Shown: positions 22,606 to 32,021 of the stretch, piece after piece
Position numbering within the stretch: the first letter of the stretch is position 1
Layout: every line of letters begins with the position of its first letter
Assembly: GCF_009674495.1 (NCBI RefSeq)
Contig: NZ_WKJN01000038.1
Location: forward strand, 1-50,173
DNA: 50,173 nt
Reading direction: 5' to 3'
From: Duganella alba
Lineage (GTDB): Bacteria > Pseudomonadota > Gammaproteobacteria > Burkholderiales > Burkholderiaceae_D
The notes under the pieces: generated by a model
The model's database searches: none
What the model was told of the DNA's origin: nothing
What the model saw: the letters and a program-made list of their open reading frames with translations, nothing else
Made by a program: the position numbers and the translations under genes

Positions 22606-24983
22606 GCGGCCAGCGACAGCAGCTTGGCCAGCGCCGCGCCGACCGCGCACCAGCCCAGCAAGGGCAGCAGCCGGCGCCGGAAGTAGCGCAGCGCCTTCGG
22701 CAGCGCACGGTCGCGCGCGTGGTACAGGCGCAGCGCCAGCGGATAGGCCAGGTGGGTGGCCGGCACCTGCGGCACGGTGCGCAGCAGATAGCCGCCCATG
22801 GTTGCCACCAGCACCATGGCGATCTCCGGCATCACTGCCGGCCACACCGGCAACATCCAGCACAGCGTGGCGAACCCGCTGCCGGCCACCAGCACCAGCA
22901 GCAGCCGGCGGTTGACTTCGGCATGCGCCGGCGGCGCGCGCTGCATGCGCTGCGCCACGCTCACCAGTGCCGCCAGCAACAGCAGCGCCACGGCCGGCAG
23001 CAGCCAGCCGCGATCGCGCGCGGGCGTCTCCTCCTCCTCCAGCGCCGCCGCCGCGTCCGGCGTGCTGTAGAGGCTGTAGCCGATGGCGTCGCGCGCCTGC
23101 TTCAGATGCCCCGCGTAGCGCCCCATGTCGCCGGGCTCGATGTGGTCGCGCAGGGCCTTGTAGTGCGCGGTGATGAGGACGCTTTTGCCGTCGGCGCCCC
23201 TGGCCACCTTGTAGGAAAATTCGAAGGCCGGATCGGCCACCTTGGCGTCGCTGGTCTTGATGTTCCACAAGGCCGGCAGGCGCACCTCGGTCACCTCGAT
23301 GATCTCGCGCGGAAAGTCCAGGCGCAGCGGCGCGTTGCGACCGATGGCCTCGGGCGCCTTCAGCGGCTCGTCGATCTCGGACGCCTCCACCTGCGCCTCA
23401 TCGCGGCCGCGCTTGTCGTTGCGGACCCAGAAACTGGGCACGCGGTAGGACTCGACGGTGGTCAGCTCGTTGCGCGCTTCGTCGTCCTCGATTTTCATGG
23501 CGCCGTTGCTGTGCGTGCCTTCATAGCTGCGCGCGTAAAAATTCTGGTATTGCGTTTCCATCTCGGCGCGGTTGTAGCGCAGCTGGCGGCGCAGATTGTC
23601 GGCGCGCTCGCCGCGCATGGTGGTGCTGACGGTGTAGTCGACCGGTTTGCCCACGCCGGCCGTGGAATCGAACACGGCGCGGATGGTCTTCAGGCTGATG
23701 GCGCTGGGCGCCATGCGCGTCAGCGCCGTGCTGACCGGGTCCAGCACCAGCGCATAGCCGTAGTCCGCCTGCGCCAGGTGCGCCAGTTCGCCCTGCTGCA
23801 TGCTGCGGGTGGGGTCGAGCCAGTAAACCTTGCCCTCCAATAGCACGCGCACCAGCACGTGATTGAAGGCCAGCGGCGTCGGCGCCCAGTGCTCGACGTC
23901 CCGGGTGAATTCGGTGTTGACCAGCGCCGGCGCCGCATCGATGCCCAGCGCGCGCAGCAAGGTGACGGTCAGCAGCGTCTTGTCCTTGCAGTCGCCGAAG
24001 CGGCGCAGCCAGACCTGGTCCGGCGCGCTGGGCGCATGCGAGCCGGGGCCGACTTCGATGCCCATGTAGCGGACCTCACGCTGCACCAGGCGCAGCACGG
24101 CGGCCGTGCGGCTTTCGGCGCCGCTGTTTTCGCGCGCGATGCGCTCCAGTTCCGCGCGCAGCGCCGGCCCCGGCCTGGCCGGCGGCTGGTACAGCGGCAG
24201 CGACCAGGCCACCACCGACGCCCAGTCGGCAAACTCGGTCCACTGTACGGCGGCATACGGATTGAACCACTCCGGCGCGCCCTTGTCGACCTTGACGGCG
24301 GCGATATTGCGCTGGTCCCAGCGGTAGTCGCGGTAGCCGTCGGCCTCGCTGATCGCCGGCTGCAGCGTGCTGTTGTGGGTGGTCACGCGCAGCGGCCGGT
24401 TGAGCGGCATCAGCAGGCGCACGAAGGAACGGTCCATCGGCACCGCCCATGCGATATCGACGCGGCTGGAGACCTTGCCCTTGAATACCGGGTTGGCGCC
24501 GTCCAGGCTGAACGAATAGTCGACGATGTCGCCGATGCGGATATCATCGAGCAGCACGCTGGCGGTCTGGCTGCCGTCGTAGATCAGGTAATCGAGCTCG
24601 GTCTCGCGCTGCAACAGCTTGACGCGGGCGCCGGCCAGCCTCGGGATCACCTTGCCGTCGCGGATCACGTTGATGGTGTGGATCGTCAGGCGCTGGTAGG
24701 TGGGATCGAAATTGATGCTGAGATTGGCGGCCTTCTCCACCCCGCTGCCGTCCAGCGCCTTGGTGGCCAGGTGCATGAAGGTGACCTTGCCGCGCGCATC
24801 GACCCGGGTCTGCGTATCGCGCAGCAGATAGGCGACGCTGCCGCGCTGCGGCTGCCATGCCGGATCGGCCGCCGCCTCGGCCGCCACCGGCAGCACCCAG
24901 GCCGGCGCCGCGCCGGTTTTATATGCCTGCGCGCCAGCGGCGCACGCCCACATCCATCCCAGCACCAACAGCACACCACGCAT
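22602..24983 (-). CDS. DUF3857 and transglutaminase-like membrane protein
   Basis: A 793-residue envelope protein. A signal peptide (about 1-20, ending AAGAQA) leads into a DUF3857 domain (about 50-225) and a transglutaminase-like domain (about 275-400) with the full triad: C332 in RFGDCKDK, H375 in FNHVLV and D390 in WLDP. A DUF2569-like or simple membrane region with several helices closes the protein (about 655-790). The large soluble part should therefore be periplasmic. The triad suggests a cysteine protease or acyltransferase acting on peptides; the substrate is unknown. Confidence 0.82.
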   Translation of the reverse strand: MRGVLLVLGWMWACAAGAQAYKTGAAPAWVLPVAAEAAADPAWQPQRGSVAYLLRDTQTRVDARGKVTFMHLATKALDGSGVEKAANLSINFDPTYQRLTIHTINVIRDGKVIPRLAGARVKLLQRETELDYLIYDGSQTASVLLDDIRIGDIVDYSFSLDGANPVFKGKVSSRVDIAWAVPMDRSFVRLLMPLNRPLRVTTHNSTLQPAISEADGYRDYRWDQRNIAAVKVDKGAPEWFNPYAAVQWTEFADWASVVAWSLPLYQPPARPGPALRAELERIARENSGAESRTAAVLRLVQREVRYMGIEVGPGSHAPSAPDQVWLRRFGDCKDKTLLTVTLLRALGIDAAPALVNTEFTRDVEHWAPTPLAFNHVLVRVLLEGKVYWLDPTRSMQQGELAHLAQADYGYALVLDPVSTALTRMAPSAISLKTIRAVFDSTAGVGKPVDYTVSTTMRGERADNLRRQLRYNRAEMETQYQNFYARSYEGTHSNGAMKIEDDEARNELTTVESYRVPSFWVRNDKRGRDEAQVEASEIDEPLKAPEAIGRNAPLRLDFPREIIEVTEVRLPALWNIKTSDAKVADPAFEFSYKVARGADGKSVLITAHYKALRDHIEPGDMGRYAGHLKQARDAIGYSLYSTPDAAAALEEEETPARDRGWLLPAVALLLLAALVSVAQRMQRAPPAHAEVNRRLLLVLVAGSGFATLCWMLPVWPAVMPEIAMVLVATMGGYLLRTVPQVPATHLAYPLALRLYHARDRALPKALRYFRRRLLPLLGWCAVGAALAKLLSLAA

Positions 24984-25053
24984 GTCTGACCCGTTGAGAA
25001 ATTAAGTAGCAAATATCTCAACAGTGTAGACCGACAGTTTCTGTTAAGCAAAC

Positions 25054-25080
25054 AAAAACGGCACGCCGCAGCGTGCCGTT
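25054..25080 (-). terminator. intrinsic terminator after scoB
   Basis: On the minus strand a perfect 10-bp stem AACGGCACGC / GCGTGCCGTT with a 4-nt loop is followed by five T, 18 bp after the scoB stop. Confidence 0.88.
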
Positions 25081-25098
25081 GTGTTCGCGGCTAAAAGT

Positions 25099-25749
25099 TT
25101 ACAGCGCCGAGAAGTCCAGCTTGACGCCGGTGGCGGCCTGGATCTGGTCCTTGCTGACGCCGGGCGCCAGTTCGGTCACTTTCAGGCCGCTGTCCGTTAC
25201 TTCCAGCACGCCGAGGTCGGTGATGACCAGGTCCACCACGCCGACGCCGGTCAGCGGCAGGTCGCATTTCGGCAGCAGCTTGTGCGAGGTCGAGCCGTCC
25301 TTGGCGGTGGCCACGTGCTCCATCAGCACCACCACTTTCTTGACGCCGGCCACCAGGTCCATCGCGCCGCCCATGCCCTTGACCATTTTGCCCGGAATCA
25401 TCCAGTTGGCCAGGTCGCCGTGTTCCGACACCTGCATGGCGCCGAGGATGGCCAGGTTGATCTTGCCGCCGCGGATCATGCCGAAGGAATCGGCCGAGCT
25501 GAAGTAGGCCGAGCCCGGCAGCGCCGTCACGGTCTGCTTGCCGGCGTTGATCAGGTCGGCGTCGATTTCCTCTTCGGTCGGGAACGGGCCGATGCCCAGC
25601 AGGCCGTTTTCCGATTGCAGGAACACTTCGATGCCGGTCGGCACATAGTTGGCCACCAGGGTCGGCAAGCCGATGCCGAGGTTGACGTAGAAACCGTCCT
25701 GCAGTTCCTTGGCCGCGCGCGCGGCCATTTCATCACGAGTCCATGCCAT
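25099..25749 (-). CDS. scoB: succinyl-CoA:3-ketoacid CoA-transferase subunit B
   Basis: Beta subunit of the enzyme that moves CoA from succinyl-CoA to acetoacetate, 216 residues. The catalytic glutamate lies in QSENGLLG (about residue 47), with further family motifs GGKINLAILGAMQVSEHGDLANWMIPGK (split here for description) and KGMGGAMDLV. GGAGAC precedes the ATG. It follows scoA by 18 bp and is closed by a strong terminator. It would act after D-3-hydroxybutyrate dehydrogenase in ketone-body and PHB use. Confidence 0.94.
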   Translation of the reverse strand: MAWTRDEMAARAAKELQDGFYVNLGIGLPTLVANYVPTGIEVFLQSENGLLGIGPFPTEEEIDADLINAGKQTVTALPGSAYFSSADSFGMIRGGKINLAILGAMQVSEHGDLANWMIPGKMVKGMGGAMDLVAGVKKVVVLMEHVATAKDGSTSHKLLPKCDLPLTGVGVVDLVITDLGVLEVTDSGLKVTELAPGVSKDQIQAATGVKLDFSAL

Positions 25750-25767
25750 AGTAAGTCTCCGATTCTT

Positions 25768-26469
25768 TTAGTTGGCGGCGCGCACGGTGCGCTGCTCGAT
25801 GCGTTTTTCCGGCGTGGCGTTGACCACGATGCGGTTGACATAGATGCTCGGCAGGTGCACCTGGTCCGGATCGATCTCGCCGGTTTCCACCAGCTGCTCG
25901 ACCTCGACGATGCAGACCTTGCCGGCCATGGCCGCGTTCGGATTGAAGTTGCGCGCGGTCTTGCGGAACACCAGGTTGCCGGCCTTGTCGGCCTTCCAGG
26001 CCTTGACCAGCGCCACGTCGGCCACCAGGCTGCGCTCCATGACGTACTGTTCGCCGTCGAACTCGCGGATTTCCTTGCCGTCGGCGACGATGGTGCCGAC
26101 GCCGGTCTTGGTGAAGAAGGCGGGAATGCCGGCGCCGCCGGCGCGCAGCTTCTCGGCCAGCGTGCCCTGCGGCGTGAATTCCAGCTCCAGTTCGCCGGCC
26201 AGGTACTGGCGCGCGAACTCCTTGTTTTCGCCCACGTAGGAGGCGATCATCTTCTTGATCTGGCGGGTTTCCAGCAACTGGCCGAGGCCGAAGCCGTCAA
26301 CGCCGGCGTTGTTGGAAATGGCCGTCAGGCCGGTGACGCCGGAATCGCGCAGCGCGCCGATCAGCGCCTCCGGGATGCCGCACAGGCCGAAGCCGCCGAC
26401 CGCGATGGTTTGCCCGTTCTGCACCACGCCTGCCAGGGCGGAAGCAGCGTCCGGATAGATCTTGTTCAT
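25768..26469 (-). CDS. scoA: succinyl-CoA:3-ketoacid CoA-transferase subunit A
   Basis: Alpha subunit of the CoA-transferase, 233 residues. The N-terminal ALAGVVQNGQTIAVGGFGLCGIPE carries the CoA-binding glycine motif, and GTIVADGKEIREFDGE is typical of the family. AAGGGAC precedes the ATG. The gene is divergent from a PAS-LuxR regulator with 122 bp between them, making that regulator the best candidate for its control. Confidence 0.94.
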   Translation of the reverse strand: MNKIYPDAASALAGVVQNGQTIAVGGFGLCGIPEALIGALRDSGVTGLTAISNNAGVDGFGLGQLLETRQIKKMIASYVGENKEFARQYLAGELELEFTPQGTLAEKLRAGGAGIPAFFTKTGVGTIVADGKEIREFDGEQYVMERSLVADVALVKAWKADKAGNLVFRKTARNFNPNAAMAGKVCIVEVEQLVETGEIDPDQVHLPSIYVNRIVVNATPEKRIEQRTVRAAN

Positions 26470-26591
26470 ATATGTCCCTTATGATTTATGTTGCGTGTGC
26501 CTTGCCAACGTTGTTAAATACCTTAGCGATGCGGCGATCCAGCATAGAATACGCACATTAAAAGCACAATACCGTAGAACTACCTGTACCC

Positions 26592-27152
26592 ATGCACGCT
26601 CAGCCGATCATTGATTACGAATCGATTTTCCTCCATGCGCCGGTAGGCATGTGCATTTCGGAAAACCGCACCATCCAGACCTGCAACGAGGCGCTGGCCG
26701 CCATGTTCGGCTATACCCGCCAGCAGCTCGAAGGCCTGTCCTTCCTGGCGCTGTATCCCACCATGGACGAATTCCTGCGCACCGGCGACCGCATCATCCC
26801 CATCATGAACGCCAAGGGCCGCTATTCCGATGAGCGCATCATGCGCCGCGCCGACGGCGAGCTGTTCTGGTGTCACGTCACCGGCCATGCGATGCAGTCC
26901 AGCGCCCCGCTCGGCCCCGGCATCTGGACTTTCGAGGACGTCAGCGAAAAGCGCCCGGTCACGGCCGAACTGACGCCGCGCGAGCGGGAAATCGCCGCCC
27001 TGCTGGTCGAAGGCAAGACCAGCAAGACCATCGCCCGCCAGGTCGACCTCAGCCCGCGCACGGTGGAAATGCACCGCGCCAAGCTGATGCGCAAATTCTC
27101 CGCCGCCACGTCCTCCGAGCTGGTGCACAAGCTGATCGGCGTCCAGCTTTAA
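26592..27152 (+). CDS. PAS-LuxR transcriptional regulator
   Basis: A 186-residue cytoplasmic regulator with one N-terminal PAS domain (about 8-118: APVGMCISENRTIQTCN to GIWTFEDVSE) and a C-terminal LuxR helix-turn-helix (about 124-184: LTPREREIAALLVEGKTSK, SPRTVEMHRAKLM). It has no receiver aspartate, so it senses directly rather than by phosphorylation. It is divergent from scoAB. The ligand is unknown; a CoA-ester or ketone-body intermediate is a guess from context. Confidence 0.85.
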   Translation: MHAQPIIDYESIFLHAPVGMCISENRTIQTCNEALAAMFGYTRQQLEGLSFLALYPTMDEFLRTGDRIIPIMNAKGRYSDERIMRRADGELFWCHVTGHAMQSSAPLGPGIWTFEDVSEKRPVTAELTPREREIAALLVEGKTSKTIARQVDLSPRTVEMHRAKLMRKFSAATSSELVHKLIGVQL

Positions 27153-27161
27153 TAACGGCCG

Positions 27162-27938
27162 TCAGGTGGCCGTCATGCCGTCGTCGGCCGAGATGATCGC
27201 ACCGTTGATGAAGTTGGAATCCTCGCCGGCCAGCAGCAACAGCAGGCCATCGAGGTCTTCCGGCTTGCCCGGGCGCTTGCGCGGCAGCATCTCGATCAGC
27301 TTCTGGCCCTGCTCGCTGGCGAAATAATCCTCGTTGATCTCGGTGGAAATATAGCCGGGGCAGATGGCGTTGGTGTTGATGCCGTACTTGCCCCACTCCA
27401 CCGCCATGGCCTTGGTCATCTGCACCACGCCGGCCTTGCTCATGCAGTACACGCCGATCTGCGGCATCACGCGCAGCCCGGCCACCGAGGCGATATTGAT
27501 GATGCGGTGCTTCTTGCTCGGGTCGCCCTTGGCGCGCGCGATCATGCGCTTGGCCGTCTCCTGCGCCACGAAAAAGCCGCCGCGCAGGTTGGTGTCCATC
27601 ACGAAGGCGTAATCCTCCGGCGTCACATCCACCAGCCGCTGCGTGGTCGACACGCCCGAGTTGTTGACCAGGATGTCGATCGGGCCGGCCTCGGTCTCGG
27701 CGTGGGCGATGGCCGACTTGATGCTGGCGTAGTCGGTGACGTCCAGGCTGACCACGTGGGCGGCGCCGCCGTCGGCCTCGATCTCGGCGCGCAGCTCCTT
27801 CAGGCGCTCGGTGCGGCGCGAGGCCAGCACCACCTGCGCCCCCGCCTGGGCCAGCACTTTGGCAAACCGGGCTCCCAGACCGCTGGAGGCGCCGGTGATC
27901 AGCGCAATTTTTCCCTCAAAGTTAACTTCTATGCCCAC
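27162..27938 (-). CDS. SDR-family oxidoreductase (FabG-like)
   Basis: A 258-residue NAD(P)-dependent short-chain dehydrogenase: cofactor motif TGASSGLGARFA, NNSG in place of the usual NNAG, catalytic YCMSK, and the typical C-terminus EDSNFINGAIISADDG. It begins with GTG at 27938, preceded by AGAGGAGCAACC. It converges with the PAS-LuxR gene (9-bp gap) and diverges from ETF-QO. A role in fatty acid or PHB metabolism is plausible from the neighbours, but the substrate cannot be read from the sequence. Confidence 0.88.
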   Translation of the reverse strand: MGIEVNFEGKIALITGASSGLGARFAKVLAQAGAQVVLASRRTERLKELRAEIEADGGAAHVVSLDVTDYASIKSAIAHAETEAGPIDILVNNSGVSTTQRLVDVTPEDYAFVMDTNLRGGFFVAQETAKRMIARAKGDPSKKHRIINIASVAGLRVMPQIGVYCMSKAGVVQMTKAMAVEWGKYGINTNAICPGYISTEINEDYFASEQGQKLIEMLPRKRPGKPEDLDGLLLLLAGEDSNFINGAIISADDGMTAT

Positions 27939-28107
27939 GGTTGCTCCTCTATGTTTGGCGAATGTCTAAGCAATATCATTACACAAATCGCCAGTATTAG
28001 ATTGCGGTGTCTAATAATGTCGCGGAAAATGGCAGCAATCCAACGGAAAAAGAAGCACACTCGTGCTAAAATTTTTACATTCATCAAAACCACTATAACA
28101 ACAGACC

Positions 28108-29784
28108 ATGACACAGCCTCAAAATCTTGTAGAACAGTACGGCCCGCGCGATGCGATGGAGTATGACGTCGTGATCGTCGGCGGCGGCCCGGCAGGCTTG
28201 TCGGCAGCAATCAAAATCAAACAGCTGGCCGCTGAAAAAGGCCAGGAAGTGTCGGTCGTCGTGCTGGAAAAAGGCGGCGAGCTGGGCGCCCACATCCTGT
28301 CCGGCGCCGTGATGGACCCGAAAGCGCTGACCGAACTGATCCCTGACTGGAAGGAAAAAGGCGCGCCGCTCAACACCGCCGTCACCGAAGACCGCGTGCT
28401 GTTCCTGACCGAGACCAAGGCCTACAAGACGCCGAACATGCTGCTGCCGGCCTGCTTCGAGAACCACGGCAACTACGTCATCTCGCTGGGCAACGTGGTG
28501 CGCTGGCTGGGCCAGCAGGCCGAGGCGCTGGGCGTGGAAATCTTCCCCGGCTTCGCCGCCGCCGAAGTGCTGTACAACGACGACGGCTCGGTCAAGGGCA
28601 TCGCCACCGGCAACATGGGCGTCAAGCGCGACGGCGAAGCCGGTCCGGAATTCCAGCTGGGCATGGAACTGCACGGCAAATACACGCTGTTTGCCGAAGG
28701 CGCGCGCGGCCACCTGGGCAAGCAGCTGATGGCCAAGTACGACCTGAACAAGGGCAAGGACCCGCAGTCCTACGGCATCGGCATCAAGGAACTGTGGGAA
28801 ATCGACCCGGCCAAGCACCAGCCCGGCCTGGTGATCCACACCACCGGCTGGCCGCTCGACAGCAAGACCTATGGCGGCTCCTTCCTGTACCACCTGGAAA
28901 ACAACCAGGTGATGATCGGCTACGTGGTCGGCCTCAACTATGAAAACCCCTACCTGTCGCCCTACGAGGAATTCCAGCGCTACAAGACCCACCCGGAAAT
29001 CCGCACCTTCCTCGAAGGCGGCAAGCGCATCTCCTACGGCGCCCGCGCGATCACCGCCGGCGGCCTGCAATCGCTGCCGAAGCTGGTGTTCCCGGGCGGC
29101 GCGCTGATCGGCTGCGACGCCGGCTTCCTCAACATGAGCCGCATCAAGGGCAGCCACGCGGCCATCAAGTCCGGCATGCTGGCGGCCGAATCGGTGTTCG
29201 AGGCGCTGGGCGCCGGCCGCCAGGCCGACGAACTGGCCAGCTACCCGAGCGCCTTCGAGAAATCGTGGCTGCACGAGGAACTGCACGTGGCGCGCAACGT
29301 CAAGCCATGGCTGAACAAGGGCCTGTATATCGGCTCGCTGATGACCGGCATCGACCAGATCGTGTTCCGCGGCAAGGCGCCGTGGACCTTGCGCCACTCG
29401 CACGCCGACCATGAATGCCTGAAGCCGGCCGCGCAGTTCCAGCCGATCGCCTACCCGAAACCGGACGGCAAGCTGACTTTCGACCGCCTGTCGTCGGTGT
29501 TCATCTCGAACACCAACCATGCGGAAGACCAGCCGATCCACCTGACGCTGAAGAACCCGAGCGTGCCGGTGGACGTCAACCTGGCCCAGTACGCGGGACC
29601 GGAGGCGCGCTACTGCCCGGCCGGCGTGTACGAATTCGTCAAGACCGACGACGGCGCCGACCGCCTGCAGATCAACGCCCAGAACTGCGTGCACTGCAAA
29701 ACCTGCGATATCAAGGACCCGACCCAGAACATCGTCTGGGTGACGCCGGAAGGCGGCGGCGGGCCGAACTATCCGAATATGTAA
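28108..29784 (+). CDS. electron transfer flavoprotein-ubiquinone oxidoreductase
   Basis: Membrane-bound enzyme passing electrons from ETF, reduced by acyl-CoA dehydrogenases, to ubiquinone. At 558 residues it has full length. FAD-binding motif VVIVGGGPAGLSAA is at about 21-34, followed by the ubiquinone and FAD regions. The 4Fe-4S ligands are C503, C527, C530 and C533 (ARYCPAG; NCVHCKTC), all four present, followed by a terminal WVTPEGGGGPNYPNM. Upstream, TGCTAAAAT about 40 bp before the ATG is a candidate extended -10. A strong terminator follows, so it is a single-gene unit. Confidence 0.95.
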   Translation: MTQPQNLVEQYGPRDAMEYDVVIVGGGPAGLSAAIKIKQLAAEKGQEVSVVVLEKGGELGAHILSGAVMDPKALTELIPDWKEKGAPLNTAVTEDRVLFLTETKAYKTPNMLLPACFENHGNYVISLGNVVRWLGQQAEALGVEIFPGFAAAEVLYNDDGSVKGIATGNMGVKRDGEAGPEFQLGMELHGKYTLFAEGARGHLGKQLMAKYDLNKGKDPQSYGIGIKELWEIDPAKHQPGLVIHTTGWPLDSKTYGGSFLYHLENNQVMIGYVVGLNYENPYLSPYEEFQRYKTHPEIRTFLEGGKRISYGARAITAGGLQSLPKLVFPGGALIGCDAGFLNMSRIKGSHAAIKSGMLAAESVFEALGAGRQADELASYPSAFEKSWLHEELHVARNVKPWLNKGLYIGSLMTGIDQIVFRGKAPWTLRHSHADHECLKPAAQFQPIAYPKPDGKLTFDRLSSVFISNTNHAEDQPIHLTLKNPSVPVDVNLAQYAGPEARYCPAGVYEFVKTDDGADRLQINAQNCVHCKTCDIKDPTQNIVWVTPEGGGGPNYPNM

Positions 29785-29802
29785 AAAAGCAACACTTCCA
29801 GC

Positions 29803-29832
29803 ACAGCGCGACCGCCCGGTCGCGCTGTTTTT
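29803..29832 (+). terminator. intrinsic terminator after ETF-QO
   Basis: Perfect 11-bp stem ACAGCGCGACC / GGTCGCGCTGT with loop GCCC and a five-T run, 18 bp after the stop. It separates ETF-QO from the flagellar region. Confidence 0.9.
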
Positions 29833-30030
29833 CATTGATCCAGGCCAACAATCGGAACATAATCGGCCGGTGGAAACGACGGTAAACAGCGGTTTTCAGC
29901 GCGGTTACAAATTATTTTCAAGAAATTTCCATGCAGCATTTAATGTCCTCTCATCTACGGTCGTCTTGTACTTGGGAGAGCGCAAAAGATTCGTTGCTCC
30001 GAACTGAATCCACCTACCAGGAGTTATTTC

Positions 30031-30927
30031 ATGCTGAGCCTTCACACCAATTCTGCAGCCCTTGCCGCACAGAACTCGATTTCCCGCACCCAGTCGTCGC
30101 TGTCGACTTCGCAGACCCGCCTGAGCACCGGCTTCCGTGTCAACTCGGCAATGGATGACGCTGCAGGCCTGCAAATTGCAACCCGTCTGAAATACCAGAC
30201 CAGCGGCATGACCGTTGCAATGCGCAACACCCAAAACTCGATCTCGCTGATGCAAACCGCCGAAGGCGCGCTGGACGAGACCACCACCATCCTGGTGCGC
30301 ATGAAGGATCTGGCCACCCAGGCTGCCGACGGTTCGTCGAACGACGCCGACCGCACCTCGATGCAAGCTGAATTCGATGCACTGACCAACGAACTGACCA
30401 ACATCGTGGGTAACACCACCTTCGGCGGCCAGAAACTGTTCAATGCCGACATGTCCAGCTCGACCGCCACCTTCCAGAACACCGGCCTGACCTTCCAGAT
30501 CGGCGCCTCGACCAATGAGACGCTGAAGTTCGACCTGACCACCCAGGTCAGCGCCATGCAGACCGCACTGACCAGCGCCACCGCCGGCTTCAACTCGTCG
30601 GGCACCGCTTCGACCGCCACCGGCACCGAACTGGCCACCTCGGCAGCAACCGCCAACAGCGCCATCGACCTGCTGGCCAGCGCGATCGACTCGGTGTCGG
30701 TGGTCCGTTCCAACCTGGGTGCGACTTCGAACCGCCTGGAGCACGTGTACAACAACTTGGCCAACGTCTCGACCAACACCAAGGCTGCGGAAGGCCGCAT
30801 CATGGATACCGACTTCGCCGCTGAATCGTCGAACATGACTTCGCAGCAGATGCTGCTGCAAGCCGGCACCGCGATGCTGAAACAGTCGAACAGCACCTCG
30901 TCGCTGGTTATGTCCCTGCTGCAGTAA
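30031..30927 (+). CDS. fliC: flagellin
   Basis: Filament subunit, 298 residues. The conserved N-terminal D0/D1 region (LHTNSAALAAQNSISRTQ, then STGFRVNSAMDDAAGLQIATR) and C-terminal D1/D0 (SNRLEHVYNNLANVSTN to MLKQSNSTSSLVMSLLQ) are intact. The middle is short and rich in Thr, Ser and Ala, so little of the surface D2/D3 domains remains, as in many lateral-type flagellins. AGGAGTT precedes the ATG. The 198-bp upstream region holds a TCGGAA at 29852 but no clear sigma-28 promoter. Ser/Thr-rich central residues could be glycosylated by the nearby transferase; this is inferred. Confidence 0.95.
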   Translation: MLSLHTNSAALAAQNSISRTQSSLSTSQTRLSTGFRVNSAMDDAAGLQIATRLKYQTSGMTVAMRNTQNSISLMQTAEGALDETTTILVRMKDLATQAADGSSNDADRTSMQAEFDALTNELTNIVGNTTFGGQKLFNADMSSSTATFQNTGLTFQIGASTNETLKFDLTTQVSAMQTALTSATAGFNSSGTASTATGTELATSAATANSAIDLLASAIDSVSVVRSNLGATSNRLEHVYNNLANVSTNTKAAEGRIMDTDFAAESSNMTSQQMLLQAGTAMLKQSNSTSSLVMSLLQ

Positions 30928-30971
30928 TATCGTAGTAGTATCCGGATACGGCAGTATCCGGGTCATCAAGG

Positions 30972-31003
30972 GCCAACCGGATACTTTTCGGTTGGCTTTT
31001 TTT
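30972..31003 (+). terminator. intrinsic terminator after flagellin
   Basis: Stem GCCAACCG / CGGTTGGC with a 9-nt loop and a seven-T run. A second hairpin of ATCCGGATAC type lies just upstream. Typical of a highly expressed single-gene flagellin transcript. Confidence 0.88.
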
Positions 31004-31031
31004 ATACCCGCAACACTGGATAATCCGCCTG

Positions 31032-31988
31032 ATGGCTTTAGAACGCATCGGACCTCTCCTTCGCCCGCAGGGCGTCCCGAACCGGCAGCCGGTGCAGCCA
31101 GGTCAGGTCACGCGCGCGCCGGATGCGGCGCCGGTGGCCGATACCGAGTTTCCCCTCGGTCCGCTGGCGCCCGGCAACGCCGGCAGCGCCACCGGCGCCG
31201 CGCCGATCGGCGCCATCCCGGAAGCGGCCGAAGCCCATCCCTTGCCGCCGGGCGGCCTGGAAGCGCTGGCCGACGCGCTGGCCGACATGCCGAACGCGGC
31301 CGATCCGGCCGCGATGCGCCCCAACCAGGTATTTTTGTCGCGCCAGCTGATCTGGCAACCGCCCGATACCGCCATGATGGCCGCCTCCTGGCAAGTGATG
31401 GTGCGCACCTACAGCGAGCAGCGCGCCGCCTGGCTGGAGCAAACCACCGGCCAGCACCTGCCGGCCAGCCTGTTCCTGAGCGAGCAAATCCCCGCCGGCA
31501 GCCGCGACGGCCGCCCGGGCCTGCCGATGGTGACCGAGATGGAACCGTGGCGCTTCGCCGTCTACGCCTGGGGCGACAAGCGCCTGGTGCTGAAGGTGGT
31601 GGTGATCGACGACGACGAATACGACCGTCTGCGCCGCAAGCGCGCCCGCGCCGCGCTGCGGCTGGAACTGATGCTGCCGGCGGTGGGCCGGGTGGTGATC
31701 CAGCTCGAGCCGGCCGGCGGCTACGGCGTGGTGATGGAAGTGGGCGCCCCGCAGACCGCCGCCATGCAGCACATGCGCGAAGTGCTGCCGCAGCTGGCGG
31801 CCAGCGTCAGCCGCCTGGGCCTGACCATCGTGCGCTGCCGCCTGCGCCGCGAACTGCCGCCGCCCAGCAGCGACCATCCCTATCCGAGCCGCATGCAAAC
31901 CGCCGCCCTGACGGCGGCGATTTTCCACGCGACGGCGGCGGTGGCGACCCTGCTGTCGCAGCCCGCCCTGCCCGACGACGTGCAATGA
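31032..31988 (+). CDS. FliK-like protein (flagellar hook-length control C-terminal fold)
   Basis: A 318-residue protein. The first 100 residues are rich in Pro and Ala and look disordered. The C-terminal part (about 205-275: ALRLELMLPAVGRVVIQLE, then VLPQLAASVSRLGLTIVRC) follows the pattern of the FliK C-terminal domain, which in FliK contacts FlhB to switch export specificity. The match is by eye and the middle region (about 105-200) is unfamiliar. A second FliK-like gene begins at 49865, so this may be a paralogue with another task. No strong ribosome site precedes 31032. It starts the group leading to the glycosyltransferase and methyltransferase. Confidence 0.55.
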   Translation: MALERIGPLLRPQGVPNRQPVQPGQVTRAPDAAPVADTEFPLGPLAPGNAGSATGAAPIGAIPEAAEAHPLPPGGLEALADALADMPNAADPAAMRPNQVFLSRQLIWQPPDTAMMAASWQVMVRTYSEQRAAWLEQTTGQHLPASLFLSEQIPAGSRDGRPGLPMVTEMEPWRFAVYAWGDKRLVLKVVVIDDDEYDRLRRKRARAALRLELMLPAVGRVVIQLEPAGGYGVVMEVGAPQTAAMQHMREVLPQLAASVSRLGLTIVRCRLRRELPPPSSDHPYPSRMQTAALTAAIFHATAAVATLLSQPALPDDVQ

Positions 31989-32021
31989 TTAACACCCTCC
32001 TTTCCATTCTTTTTTCTTTCC

